A stretch of 43,377 bases of DNA from Chthoniobacteraceae bacterium (GTDB lineage: Bacteria > Verrucomicrobiota > Verrucomicrobiia > Chthoniobacterales > Chthoniobacteraceae). Shown piece by piece: positions 33,801 to 42,933 of this stretch. How positions within the stretch are numbered: position 1 is the first letter of the stretch; every line of letters begins with the position of its first letter. The notes beneath the pieces were generated by a model. The model saw only the letters and a program-made list of their open reading frames with translations. It had not been told where the DNA came from and did not search any database. The stretch is from the NCBI GenBank assembly GCA_947476045.1, contig CANJNZ010000036.1, forward strand, positions 1 through 43,377, in the 5' to 3' direction. Both the position numbers and the translations under genes were made by a program.

Positions 33801-36800
33801 AAAGCAACGGCACAGTCACCGGCTCGAAAACGCTGAACATCATCGGCGGCTTTTCATGGAACGGCGGCACACAAACCGGCTCGGGTAAGACTCAGCCCGG
33901 AGCCGAGTCGAGCACGGTGCTCGGCGGACCGTCGAAGACACTCGATACGCGCACGCTTTTCATGCAGGGCAGCGGTTCGTCGAATGCCACGTCTTTGCTC
34001 GTGCTGAATAACTCCGCGAAGCTGCAAGTCGGAGGGCTCTTCGAAATACTGAACACGACTCCATTCCAATCCGGCGCTAATGGCGGGGTGATCGAAGTCC
34101 GGCCCGAGGGCACACTGCGTAAGAGCAGCGCCACCAGCACGACGATCCCTGCTGGTCTCATCTTCACAGAAAACGGTCTTCTCGAAGTGCTCGGCGGAAC
34201 TTTCTCCGTCCTATCCGGCGGCAGTGCGACCGACGCGATTTTCCGCGTCATGCCCGGAAATACGCTCAATTTCAATTCCACTGCCGGATTCAGTCTCACA
34301 AACAGTGTGTTGTTTGAAGGTGGCGGCACCGTTGCGCTCATTGGTGGCAGTTTGAGCGGCAATTCTGCGAATGTGAGTGTTTCTGCAAATACCACCTTCG
34401 CCATCAGCGGCGGAACCTTCGTTGCGAATACCAACAGTTTCGTCAGCAATGGGCCACTGCAATGGAGTGGGGGATCGCTCACGGGCTTCGGAACATGGGG
34501 CATCAACGGTCCTTTCGACATTTCTGGTAACGCCGTAAAAACGCTCTCTCAGTTGGAACTGAACATCGCGCCAACCTCCACCGCTTCGTGGAATGGCACG
34601 GGGAATATTTCTGTCCTGCAAAACGCTGCGATTAATATCGCCGGCACCGTGCAAATCCTCAGTGGCCTAGATGTGCTCGACGGCGATGGTAGCAATAGCG
34701 TCATGAATGTTTTCCCCACGGGAACATTCCTGAAGGATGGAGGTGGAACGAGCGAACTTCAGATTGCTATCTCCAGTGATGGCTTTGTTAGATCGCTCAA
34801 CGGTGGCACGCTTCAGTTCAGTAAGACTTTCACTGAGAACGGCGGTTCGCTGTCCGTGGGCAGTGGTTCTTTCATCGCTGCAACTAATCCGCTGCAAATT
34901 AATGCTGGCCTCGTGAGCGGCACCGGCACGATCACCGGATCGTTGATCAATTCCGGCGGCATCGTATCGCCCGGCAACGGACCCAACAGCGCGGGCATAC
35001 TCACCATCACCGGTGACTACTCTCAGGGCAACGACGGCGAACTGTTCATCGAAGCACAAGGCACCACGGCTGGTAGCGGCTACGATCAACTCCAAGTCGG
35101 TGGCACTACTTCGCTCGCCAGAAAACTCAGCTTCGTGACGTTCAATGGCTACAACGCGGTCGCGCCAGCGAACTTCAACGTGATCACGTCCACCGGGGCA
35201 ATCAGCGGCACGTTTCCTGTCACAAATCTCCCGCCAAACGGCACCGTGAGCTACACCGCGAATAGCGTGAATGTGGCCTTCGCTCCTGGCGATCTAGTCG
35301 TAAACGGCACGACGGGCGACGACACGCTCGTGCTCAGCGTGCAGTCCACAGTGGCGGGCTACACGCTCAACGGCGGCACGTTTACTCCACTCGGCTCTGT
35401 GTCGGGATTCGTCTTCAACGGCGGCGACGGGAACGACATCCTCATCATTGATTTCGCCAACGGAAATCCGCTCCCCACGACGAACGGTGTGAACTACGAT
35501 GGGCAGGGAGAAAGCGGCGGCTTCGACGACAAGCTCTCGATTATCGGCGGAGCGCAGGGGACGGTGACTTACAACCTCGACAACGCGACCAGCGGCAGCG
35601 TCGTGATGAGCAACTTTGGCACGGTGAACTTCACCAGCCTCACGCCCATCTCAAACACCGGCGGTGCGACGGATGTGACTTTAAATCTCCCGGCAACGGC
35701 AAGTATTGCGACGCTCGGCGACGACGGCACTATTGGCAACACGCTATCGCGATTGAGCGCAGCCACATTCCCTCAGACTGAATTCGCGAACCCTTCAAAC
35801 TCACTTACAATCAACCGCGGAAGTGTCGGGGACTTGCTCACCATCAACCCGCTCCCGGATTTCAACGCCAGCCTCGGCATCGGTTCATCATTGAATCCGT
35901 TCGGTGTGCTCACCTTCGCAGGAGCGGTTGCACTTGCGTCAAACAAGAGCCTCACCGCGTATGCAAGCGGCACCATAGATTTCTCCACCGCAAGCGCGGA
36001 CCTTGCGAGCATTGGCACCGGAGCGATCTCTCTCACGACAGCGCGCAATATTACCTTCATCGCGGGGTCCAGCGTGACGACGGTCAATGGCGATCTTACA
36101 CTCTCAGCAAACCAACAAACGACGGCCACGACCGGGCTTTTCGACGGAATAGATATTCTTGGCGGTTTGATTCAATCCACCGGAACAGGGGCGGTGACGG
36201 TGCAAGGACGGGCGGGAAATTCATCCAATCAACTCGTCGGCATTTATATGGCGGGGCAGATAATCGGTGGCACTGGCGCTCCAGTGACGGTGCAGGGCAC
36301 CGGCGGGGCTGGCGATGGTTCGACCAGTGCACATGGCATCGGGGTTATCGGCACCGGCTCGATGATCACCTCGGCTGGAGCGAATGTAATCGTGAACGGC
36401 ACCGGCGGGGGCATCGGTGTCAACGCCCACAACTATGGAGTTTCTGTCTCGGGCGGTGGTGTGATCACAGCGGGCGGCGCGGGTTCGGTCACCGTCACCG
36501 GCACGGGCGGCAACACGACGGGAAGCGGGGACAACAACTGGGGCGTCGCGATCCATTCCGGCTCTGCGCGGATCACTTCGGGCGGAGGTGCTGTCACGGT
36601 GACGGGCACCGGCGGTGGCACGGGCGCTACTGCGAACAACTACGGCGTCTATCTTTTCAACACCGGAGAGATCACGTCGGGCACCGGCGGCACCGTCGCA
36701 GTCATCGGCCAGGGCGGTGTCGGCACCGGTGGATCGAACGACGGCATCCGGGTGGAGGACGCCAACTCAACGATCACCTCCGGTGGCGGCAACGTCACGG

Positions 36801-39541
36801 TGACCGGCACCGAGGGAACCGGCGGCAGTCAGTTCGCAATCCGGGTGCAGAATGCAGGTGCCGTCACCACGGCGACCAATGGCGGCAACATCGCGATCGT
36901 GGGCGACAGCATGGACCTTGCGACCGGCACCCCGGTCATCAACGCCGGGGCGAGCACCGCCACGTTGCGGCAGAATACGAATGGCAAGCAGATCGATCTC
37001 GGCGGCGCGGACAGCGCGGGCGCACTCGGGCTGACGGATGCGGAGTTGGATCAAATTACGGCGGGCATTTTACAAATTGGTGATAGCAACAGCGGGGCTA
37101 TCACCGTTAGCGCAGCGCTCACGCATGCGAACAGCCTCTCACTCACCAACGGCGGTGGGGCAGGCATCAATGTCACAAAGTCTATTACGCTCAGCCTTGG
37201 AAAAAATCTCAGCATCAGTAGCGTTGGCGGCATTGTTACCGTGGGTGCAAACCTCAGCGCCAACGGGTCAGGCCTTGGATTGGGCGGGGGCATCACTCTC
37301 AATGGGCTAAATATCACTGGCTCCGGAGCCATCGTCATTGGTTTTGATGGTCTCACTTTGAACAACAGCGGCGACGTCAGCGTGCTCTCAGGTATCATCA
37401 GCGGTCCCGGCAGCCTTACGAAATACGGCTCCGGCATCGTCACTCTGACCGGCACCAATACTTACACCGGCGGCACCATCATTAACGATGGCACACTCCA
37501 AATCAGCAAGGATCGGAATCTCGGCAGCATTGTTGGCCCGCTCACAATCAACACGGCCACGCTTCAATCCACTGCCGATGTCACAATTGCCCGCAGTGTC
37601 ACCCTCGGCGCTGGCACCGATACCTTTAATATCCCCGCTGGAAAAAAGATTACGCTCAGCGGTGTTGTCGGCGGCAGTGGCAATGCCGACGTGATCGGCG
37701 GCGGTTCACTGATTTTCTCGAACGCAGGCAATACCAATACTGGCTCCACCACTGTAACCAGCACCAACATGGGCACCGCCCCGAGCGTCATTTCGGTCAA
37801 TTCCGTGAAGATCGCCATTACTGGCAACGCCAGCGTCACTGTCACACCAGCGATTGGAACACCGGGTGTCATCGATAGCGTTGTATTTTCCAGCGCAGAT
37901 GCGGCCACCAAATTCATTGTCCAAAGCCCCAAGACCGGCATCACCACGATCAATCGTATCATCAGCACAGATCCTTCCGTCAGTGTGGGCAGCATCATAC
38001 TCCGAAAAAACGTCGTCGTTGGTGATGGCGTTGCAGACTTGATACCGGACATACAAATCGCCGGTGCCAGCACCAATCTCGTCCTGCAAAACATCAGCGA
38101 TAACGCCATCATCAAACTGGGTGAGGGGCTGTCCTATCTGGATACCTACAATAACAAACCGAACCTCACGATGCTCAACGTCGGCAATGGTGTGACCATC
38201 GACGCCACCGGCGATGGACAACCCTCCGGCACCGGCGGCGGAGGATTGGGAAAAGTCGTCGTCGCTTCCTGGCCCGGCAGCGGCACCATCAAGACCAGCC
38301 AGAGCATCACCAGCTTCAAACTCAAGACGGGCGACTGTAATGTGGTCTTTCAGTTGGATCCGGGTCACCTCGGCACGCAGACCACCGCCTCCATCGGCTC
38401 CATGCTCATCGCCGCAGGCGCGTGGGGTAGTTCCGGCAGCGAGATAGAGGGATCGATCGGCACCTTTAGTTGCGCCAGCTTCCTCGCCAACGCCACCATC
38501 AGCGCAGCCACCATCGCCAGACTCGTCGTCAAATCCGGTCCCTACATGGGCACAACCACCCTCACCGATCCTAGTGCTCCCGGTCTCGGCACCATCACCG
38601 TCAATGGCAACTTCACAGGTTTCGTCAGCAGCGCTTCATCCATCATCAACGTCAAAGTCAAAGGCGATTTCACTGGCACTTTGAACGCGAAATCCATCGG
38701 CAGTATCACTGCCTACATCTTTGATGGCACCACCATGGGGGACACCTTCGGCGACCCCCTCAAAAAGAACATCATCGCCAATGCAGGATCCCTCGGTCTC
38801 ATCAAGAGCACCGCTGGCGGTATCAAGAACTATGAAATCGTAGCCGCCACCGTGATGGCCGGACTCACCGCAACGAAAGCGGTAGCGGCCAACAACATCG
38901 TCGGCCTCGAAAACCTCGATGTCGAAGCCCAGCAAATCAATGCCATTACGGTAACACTCAAAGCAGGCACCGGAATCACCGGCATCTTGAATTCCACCTT
39001 CGAAACCAGCGTCGCAAGCATCGGCAACATCACCTCCACGCACGGGGTCAGCGGCACCACCATCGCTTCTGCCATTTCGATCGGCAAAATCACCATCGGC
39101 ACAGCGGTCGAACCAACCGCCAGCGTCGTCAACTCTCGCATCCTCGCCGGCACCTATCTCGGCGGCGACGGCACTTTCAATGGAAACGAAGTCCTCACAC
39201 GCTCCGGCACCATCGGCGATATCAGCATTCTTGGTGCGCTCAGCAATACCAGCATCGCCGCCGGCATCAACCCGGTGAACGATATCTTCGGCGATGGCGA
39301 CGACGTCACAGCAGCCACCGGCACACACCCGGCGATCGCCATCGGCGCCATCAAAATAGGAGCCACCAGCGGAACACTCACCGGCAGCCCGACTCTCGTG
39401 CACAGCTACGGCATCGAAGCTGTAAAAATTAAGAGCCTCAAAATCGGTCTCGGCGCTGTCGTCTCCACTTTCCCGACAGCGCGCTACATCCAGTTTGGCG
39501 GGGCTGAGGCGACCACGGACATCCTCGTCAAACAGATCTGA
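30809..39541 (+). CDS. Giant mosaic beta-helix adhesin-like surface protein (2910 aa)
   Basis: Largest gene of the window. The N-terminus has a basic lead and EVLESRIAPA (residues 32-41), then FVSNANDSGTGSLRQAILDA, as in CSLREA-like surface proteins. Residues 100-460 are right-handed beta-helix repeats (GNVISGNxxxGI, NxIGT). Two passenger-type repeats start YTWSGAQSSDWFNPLNW (about 609) and YTWDAGGAADTSWFNPLNW (about 948). Regions rich in GTITGSLINSGGIVSPGN follow, then about six tandem repeats of about 35 residues (about 1790-2030) with VTVTGTGG cores. An autotransporter-associated strand repeat (SLTKYGSGIVTLTGTNTYTG) lies near 2205. The last 590 residues are homologous to the C-terminus of the giant SBBP protein and end in ILVKQI. 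No autotransporter barrel is present. The secretion route is unknown; TpsB or a dedicated system is possible. Confidence 0.88.
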   Translation: MKCKLISPTHERQTPHFTKIYRKAVAHSRGIEVLESRIAPATFFVSNANDSGTGSLRQAILDANSTPNSGGEDLISFANIPTGTFVIQSTTELPAITEAVIIDGYTAPGTSQNTASIGTNATLRVVLSGSLLNSGSGLILGDAFGDPDATGGSTVRGLVINDFHPGINDSGNGILIQSSHNKVEGNFLGTTTGGDAGLGNSNSGVSVGGIFNTTPLVDNTIGGSAFADRNLISGNTLGIAVMSEASDTHIFGNIIGTDKAGEFVIPNTNTGIRVVGSNTVIGGVGAGDGNVISGATLGMGNVISGNVGPGISIGVSNNTTVIGNIIGLNAAGTAVVQNSGPGILMNNSATNITIGGSGTGAGNVISGNFEAGIEIGSSVGDGPANNVIVRGNKIGTDVSGTLKLGNQHGGIKVFGSTGSTIGGTSPLDGNMIAFNTNDAGIYVSEFAGPSSVAILGNSIFGNSRLGIDLGGGKQNFFGVTENDNFDPDQGPNGLTNWPTLTNLNNSGTDVGFNFSISAQPSTSYRIEFFALAPGQVDVSGSGQGAQFLGSQDVNTNAAGQFFGNFAQTVGLPADSYFTATITDASAGQTSEFSPALGLPGGTYTWSGAQSSDWFNPLNWTPNGVPGAFDAAIYSGGTNPIQLNGDAGVLQFQHSAGAMTGGGALFVRDAFTWTGGSQDGPSLYLDGSTATINGGGQRLQWNAGLSFILNNGTLTLGGAGLAFNTGQLSLNPNGKLTLNAGIFDQDGASSVSTVYNVGKIEKFGTGVFGLETTTVQNSGSIESHAGSLKLAGYVGYGGSKLVLTGGNIQTNGSLILETAGELFGTGTIDGSLWNNGGYVYVGVGEVTGILNLTGSYTQSASGTLVVDLRGTTAGTNYDQFVVGNSAFIDGVLNVTILPGYTPALGHTLNVLTSAGLSGTFSAVVGEGAFSTNYTSTNAQLVRSGLTYTWDAGGAADTSWFNPLNWAPDGIPGSSDAAMLNSNATITIDTGDATVGDFIQSNGTVTGSKTLNIIGGFSWNGGTQTGSGKTQPGAESSTVLGGPSKTLDTRTLFMQGSGSSNATSLLVLNNSAKLQVGGLFEILNTTPFQSGANGGVIEVRPEGTLRKSSATSTTIPAGLIFTENGLLEVLGGTFSVLSGGSATDAIFRVMPGNTLNFNSTAGFSLTNSVLFEGGGTVALIGGSLSGNSANVSVSANTTFAISGGTFVANTNSFVSNGPLQWSGGSLTGFGTWGINGPFDISGNAVKTLSQLELNIAPTSTASWNGTGNISVLQNAAINIAGTVQILSGLDVLDGDGSNSVMNVFPTGTFLKDGGGTSELQIAISSDGFVRSLNGGTLQFSKTFTENGGSLSVGSGSFIAATNPLQINAGLVSGTGTITGSLINSGGIVSPGNGPNSAGILTITGDYSQGNDGELFIEAQGTTAGSGYDQLQVGGTTSLARKLSFVTFNGYNAVAPANFNVITSTGAISGTFPVTNLPPNGTVSYTANSVNVAFAPGDLVVNGTTGDDTLVLSVQSTVAGYTLNGGTFTPLGSVSGFVFNGGDGNDILIIDFANGNPLPTTNGVNYDGQGESGGFDDKLSIIGGAQGTVTYNLDNATSGSVVMSNFGTVNFTSLTPISNTGGATDVTLNLPATASIATLGDDGTIGNTLSRLSAATFPQTEFANPSNSLTINRGSVGDLLTINPLPDFNASLGIGSSLNPFGVLTFAGAVALASNKSLTAYASGTIDFSTASADLASIGTGAISLTTARNITFIAGSSVTTVNGDLTLSANQQTTATTGLFDGIDILGGLIQSTGTGAVTVQGRAGNSSNQLVGIYMAGQIIGGTGAPVTVQGTGGAGDGSTSAHGIGVIGTGSMITSAGANVIVNGTGGGIGVNAHNYGVSVSGGGVITAGGAGSVTVTGTGGNTTGSGDNNWGVAIHSGSARITSGGGAVTVTGTGGGTGATANNYGVYLFNTGEITSGTGGTVAVIGQGGVGTGGSNDGIRVEDANSTITSGGGNVTVTGTEGTGGSQFAIRVQNAGAVTTATNGGNIAIVGDSMDLATGTPVINAGASTATLRQNTNGKQIDLGGADSAGALGLTDAELDQITAGILQIGDSNSGAITVSAALTHANSLSLTNGGGAGINVTKSITLSLGKNLSISSVGGIVTVGANLSANGSGLGLGGGITLNGLNITGSGAIVIGFDGLTLNNSGDVSVLSGIISGPGSLTKYGSGIVTLTGTNTYTGGTIINDGTLQISKDRNLGSIVGPLTINTATLQSTADVTIARSVTLGAGTDTFNIPAGKKITLSGVVGGSGNADVIGGGSLIFSNAGNTNTGSTTVTSTNMGTAPSVISVNSVKIAITGNASVTVTPAIGTPGVIDSVVFSSADAATKFIVQSPKTGITTINRIISTDPSVSVGSIILRKNVVVGDGVADLIPDIQIAGASTNLVLQNISDNAIIKLGEGLSYLDTYNNKPNLTMLNVGNGVTIDATGDGQPSGTGGGGLGKVVVASWPGSGTIKTSQSITSFKLKTGDCNVVFQLDPGHLGTQTTASIGSMLIAAGAWGSSGSEIEGSIGTFSCASFLANATISAATIARLVVKSGPYMGTTTLTDPSAPGLGTITVNGNFTGFVSSASSIINVKVKGDFTGTLNAKSIGSITAYIFDGTTMGDTFGDPLKKNIIANAGSLGLIKSTAGGIKNYEIVAATVMAGLTATKAVAANNIVGLENLDVEAQQINAITVTLKAGTGITGILNSTFETSVASIGNITSTHGVSGTTIASAISIGKITIGTAVEPTASVVNSRILAGTYLGGDGTFNGNEVLTRSGTIGDISILGALSNTSIAAGINPVNDIFGDGDDVTAATGTHPAIAIGAIKIGATSGTLTGSPTLVHSYGIEAVKIKSLKIGLGAVVSTFPTARYIQFGGAEATTDILVKQI

Positions 39542-39576
39542 TTGTGAGCGGAGGCACTGGGTCTGAGATGATGCGC

Positions 39577-41577
39577 TCACACAACTTCGACCGGGCACTT
39601 GGGCAGCGCTTTTAGAAAGGACTGGCCGTAGCTTTTAGTGAGCACGCGCGGGTCGAGGAGGACGACGATTCCTTTGTCGCTCTTCGTGCGAATGAGACGA
39701 CCGACGCCCTGGCGAAGTTCGAGGATGGCCTCGGGGAGCGAGTAGTCGCCGAAGGGATTGCCGCCTGCGGCTTCGATGGCTTCGAGGCGCGCTTCGATGA
39801 GAGGCGTGTCGGGCACGGCGAAGGGCAGGCGCGTGATGATGACGTTGGAGAGTGCTTCGCCGGGAACGTCCACGCCGCTCCAAAAACTTTTCGTGCCGAA
39901 AAGAACGTGGCGGTCATTGCGCTTGAACTCCGCGATGAGGCGCGTGCGCGATAGGCCGTCGCCTTGGATGAGGAGTTTGAGATCGTGCTTTTCGTCGAAA
40001 GGTTCGCGGCAGAGCGCGGCGACGTTTTGCATCGTGCGGTAGCTGGTGAAGAGGACGAAGGCGCGCCCCTCGGTCATCGTGACGAAATGCGTGATGCGTT
40101 CGGCAAGCGCCTCCTCGTAGCCGGCGTCGCGCGGGTCGGGCATTTTCTTGGTGACGTAGAGGCGCATCTGCCGCTCGTAGTCAAAGGGCGAGCCGACGCG
40201 CAGTCCCTCCACATCTTCGCCGCCGATGCGCCTGCGGTAGTATTCGAGTTTTTCGCCGCCGACGCTGAGTGTCGCGCTCGTGAGAACGCACGTGTGGTCT
40301 TCGCGGAAAAGAAGTTCGCGGAGATGCGCTGCGATGTCCACCGGAGCGGCGTGGAGGTTGTGAAAAGAGGAGGTCTTCCCCGTTTGCTCGACCCAATAGA
40401 CGTGATCCTCGGCGTCCTGCTTGAGGAAAGTGGCGAGGTGCGAGCGCGCGTCGCGAATGCGGCGGCCAAGGTCTTGCAACTCGGCTTTCGTAGTTTCGTC
40501 CTCGATGGTCTTGATCGTTTGCACGATGCACGTTTGCAGCCGCGTGAGGTCGCCGCTGAGTGTGTCGGCGACGAAGTCCGGCTGGCGCACGCGAAACTCC
40601 TTCCCCTTTTTGAAGTCCGCACGCTCGCCGACTTTCGCAAAGAACTCATCGGCCTTGTCGAGCGCCGTGCTCACTTCGCGGACACCTTCGGGATTGCGCA
40701 GCACTTGGAAAAGTCCCTTCTTCGTCTTCGGATTGTAGAGCCGCTGGAGCGCGTAGCGCAGGCCGTATTGCGAGACGTTGAGCCCGATCATCTTCGACGC
40801 CACGCCCTCGACCGTGTGCGCCTCGTCGAAGATCACAAAGTCGTTCGCAAACAGATAGCCGCTCTCATTTTCATCCGACTCCGAGATGCCGCCGAGCGAG
40901 AGAAAGAAAAGCGTGTGATTGAGCACCACCACATCCGCAGACACGAGCGCCTTGCGCACGCGCTGGTAATGGCAGCGCGGATTTGCGCCGCACGTTTTCG
41001 TCGTGCAAATGTGCGGCTCGCTGCACACCTGCTGCCACACGGCGGAGTCCGGCTCCACGGCCAGGTCGCTCAGCGAACCGTCCTGCGTCGTCTGCGCCCA
41101 CTGCCAGATGCGCTCCAGCTCCTCCATTTCCGTCGTCGTGAAAAGCTCGCCCGCCTGCTGCTTCGCGCGCTCTAGGCGGAGCGGACACAGATAATTGCCC
41201 CGGCCTTTCCACAGCATCGCGGTGAAATCATCATCGCCCAGCAACTCGGCGAGCACTTCGCGCACGATGGGAATGTCCTTATAAACGAGCTGCTCCTGCA
41301 AATTGATCGTGTGTGTGGAAATGACCGCCTTCTTCTTTTTCTCCTTCGCCCACAGCACGCTCGGGATGAGATACGCGAGCGACTTCCCCACGCCCGTGCC
41401 CGCCTCCACCACCAGATGCCTGCCCTCCGCCAGCGCCGTCGCTATCGCCACCGCCATCTGCTGCTGCTCCGGGCGAAACTCGAAATTCTCCGCCTTCGAC
41501 AACAGCCCATCCGGCGAAAAAATCTGCCGGATGCGTTCTGGAAAATTGCTGCTGCTGCCGCTGCCAATGGAAATCAC
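39577..41577 (-). CDS. DinG-family ATP-dependent DNA helicase
   Basis: XPD/DinG-like superfamily 2 helicase of about 666 residues, unwinding DNA with 5'-3' polarity in repair and R-loop removal. Visible motifs are Q-motif and Walker A ([29 protein letters not shown]) and motif Ia ([11 protein letters not shown]). Four Cys follow ([26 protein letters not shown]) that suit an Fe-S cluster. Then come the DEAH box ([11 protein letters not shown]), motif V ([19 protein letters not shown]) and motif VI ([17 protein letters not shown]). A GTG at 41577 is taken as start; a TTG at 41598 is in frame and no ATG fits. Without an exonuclease domain it resembles the YoaA/DinG branch. It ends 35 bases from the convergent giant gene. 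It has no obvious link to the attC site that starts 76 bases upstream of its start. Confidence 0.92.
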   Translation of the reverse strand: MISIGSGSSSNFPERIRQIFSPDGLLSKAENFEFRPEQQQMAVAIATALAEGRHLVVEAGTGVGKSLAYLIPSVLWAKEKKKKAVISTHTINLQEQLVYKDIPIVREVLAELLGDDDFTAMLWKGRGNYLCPLRLERAKQQAGELFTTTEMEELERIWQWAQTTQDGSLSDLAVEPDSAVWQQVCSEPHICTTKTCGANPRCHYQRVRKALVSADVVVLNHTLFFLSLGGISESDENESGYLFANDFVIFDEAHTVEGVASKMIGLNVSQYGLRYALQRLYNPKTKKGLFQVLRNPEGVREVSTALDKADEFFAKVGERADFKKGKEFRVRQPDFVADTLSGDLTRLQTCIVQTIKTIEDETTKAELQDLGRRIRDARSHLATFLKQDAEDHVYWVEQTGKTSSFHNLHAAPVDIAAHLRELLFREDHTCVLTSATLSVGGEKLEYYRRRIGGEDVEGLRVGSPFDYERQMRLYVTKKMPDPRDAGYEEALAERITHFVTMTEGRAFVLFTSYRTMQNVAALCREPFDEKHDLKLLIQGDGLSRTRLIAEFKRNDRHVLFGTKSFWSGVDVPGEALSNVIITRLPFAVPDTPLIEARLEAIEAAGGNPFGDYSLPEAILELRQGVGRLIRTKSDKGIVVLLDPRVLTKSYGQSFLKALPKCPVEVV

Positions 41578-41653
41578 GCGCTGCGGATACGCGCGCAAAG
41601 CCGAAGCAGCAAGCGCAGGCTTGCTATCTCCCCATCCTCCGCAGGGGCTAAAG

Positions 41654-41740
41654 GCCTAACGACCCAAGCTCAGCGAACCGGCGCACGGGACGCAACGATT
41701 GCAACCGCGACGTTCCCGCCGGGTTCGCTGCAGCGCATAG
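41654..41740 (+). other. Integron attC recombination site, left part (interrupted)
   Basis: GCCTAAC (41654-41660) fits the R'' core RYYYAAC. An arm at 41668-41682 (GCTCAGCGAACCGGC) pairs with 41718-41734 (GCCGGGTTCGCTGCAGC) except for two extra bases in the right arm, the extrahelical bases expected of L''/L' in attC. The R' core GTTRRRY should follow about ten bases on but is replaced by the insertion sequence. It reappears as GTTAGGC at the window end, the exact complement of the left core. The joined site would be about 96 bp, a normal attC size. Confidence 0.85.
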
Positions 41741-41781
41741 ATGACATGAGAGGGATCCGGTGGGCGTGGTTCACTGGGTCT

Positions 41782-42933
41782 ATGGTTGAAGAAAAACAAC
41801 ATCAGCAAAGGGGCGGCGCTTTGGCGACCGACGGGAACAGCACAGCAACAAACGTCGGTGCGCGCAAGCGTGGCGTCATCAAGCTGGGTGTGGATGTCCA
41901 CAGCAGCAAATACGTGGTCGTCGCGCAGTATGACAACGCCAGCCCGCGTGCGGCGCGGCGGTTTTTGCCGCAGGAGTTTGTGCCGTGGGTGGAGGCGCTT
42001 TTGCGCGAGGGATGGGAAGTGCACGCGGTGTATGAAGCGTGCGGGTTTGGATTCGGGTTGTGCCGTGCGCTTTTGAAAGCGGGGGCGGGCTGCCTGGTCG
42101 TCCACCCGCAGCGGCTGGACGAAGTGCAGGGTGGTGTAAAGACCGACCCGCGCGACGCGCTCACGCTGTGCCTGCGGCTGGGCCGTTACCTCGATGGGAA
42201 CCAGCGCGCCCTCTGCGTGGTGCGCGTGCCCACCGAGGAGGAGGAACGCGAGCGCCACGTCCACCGTCAGCGCGAAGCGCTCGTCCAACACCGCACTCGC
42301 ATCGCCGCGCACGGGCGCGGGCTGCTCGTCACCCACGCCTTTGCGGCACCTGCGCGCTGGTGGCGCGAGCGGGCGTGGAAAATCCTCGGCAAACTGATCC
42401 CCGAATGGCTGCTCGACCAACTCGCCGTCCTGCGCCCCGTCTTGCAGACGTTCGACACGCAGATCGCCGCGCTCACCGCGCAGCTCGAAGCCGCCGCGCC
42501 CGCCGAGCTGCCCGCCGGTTTTGGAAAACTCACCGCCATCACCGCCACACGCGAAGTCTGCGACTGGGAGCGATTCAAAAACCGGCGGCAGGTCGCCAGC
42601 TACACCGGCCTGTGCCCCGGCGAGTTCAGCAGCGGCAAAAAGCGCGTCCTTGGCAGCGTCACCAAACGCGGCAACCGGCGGCTGCGCGCCCTGCTCGTGG
42701 AACTGGCCTGGCGCATGGTCCGCTTTCAGCCGGATTATCCGCCCGTCAAAACCCGCTGGCACATCCTCGCCCCCGGCAGCAAAGCCACCGGAGCCGCACG
42801 CAAAAAAGCCATCATCGCCGTCGCCCGGCACCTTGCCATCGCCCAATGGCGCTACTTCACCGGACGCGCCAGCGCCGCCGAACTGGGCCTCAAAATCAAC
42901 GCCCACACGAAAGGAGAACCCGACCACAGCTAG
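41782..42933 (+). CDS. IS110-family (IS1111 group) DEDD transposase
   Basis: Transposase/recombinase of 383 residues. The N-terminal RuvC-like DEDD domain is seen in KLGVDVHSSKYVVVAQYD, YEACGFGFGLCRALLKAG and VKTDPRDALTLCLRLG (Asp and Glu catalytic residues). The C-terminal transposase_20 domain has LPAGFGKLTAITATREVCDW, YTGLCPGEFSSGKKR and VTKRGNRRLRALLVELAW, with the conserved Ser of the second active site in the EFSSG segment. The ATG at 41782 is preferred because it lies beyond the left subterminal repeat; an in-frame ATG at 41746 would start 5 bases from the element edge. The gene appears intact. Confidence 0.92.
   Translation: MVEEKQHQQRGGALATDGNSTATNVGARKRGVIKLGVDVHSSKYVVVAQYDNASPRAARRFLPQEFVPWVEALLREGWEVHAVYEACGFGFGLCRALLKAGAGCLVVHPQRLDEVQGGVKTDPRDALTLCLRLGRYLDGNQRALCVVRVPTEEEERERHVHRQREALVQHRTRIAAHGRGLLVTHAFAAPARWWRERAWKILGKLIPEWLLDQLAVLRPVLQTFDTQIAALTAQLEAAAPAELPAGFGKLTAITATREVCDWERFKNRRQVASYTGLCPGEFSSGKKRVLGSVTKRGNRRLRALLVELAWRMVRFQPDYPPVKTRWHILAPGSKATGAARKKAIIAVARHLAIAQWRYFTGRASAAELGLKINAHTKGEPDHS

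Noticed and set aside
36180-36900. Tandem repeats considered as a CRISPR array
   Set aside because: Units are in frame, imperfect and coding (about 105 bases), without constant repeats and unique spacers.
39964-41175. 403-codon plus-strand frame before attC, considered as an integron cassette gene
   Set aside because: A cassette gene would be expected in this orientation, but the minus strand clearly encodes a DinG helicase, and the plus reading is its shadow.
41643-41653. AGGGGCTAAAGGC resembling AGGGGTTAGGC at the window end, considered as the target duplication of the IS
   Set aside because: The attC structure between 41654 and 41740 belongs to the target, and the CATAG repeat plus subterminal repeats place the left edge at about 41741.
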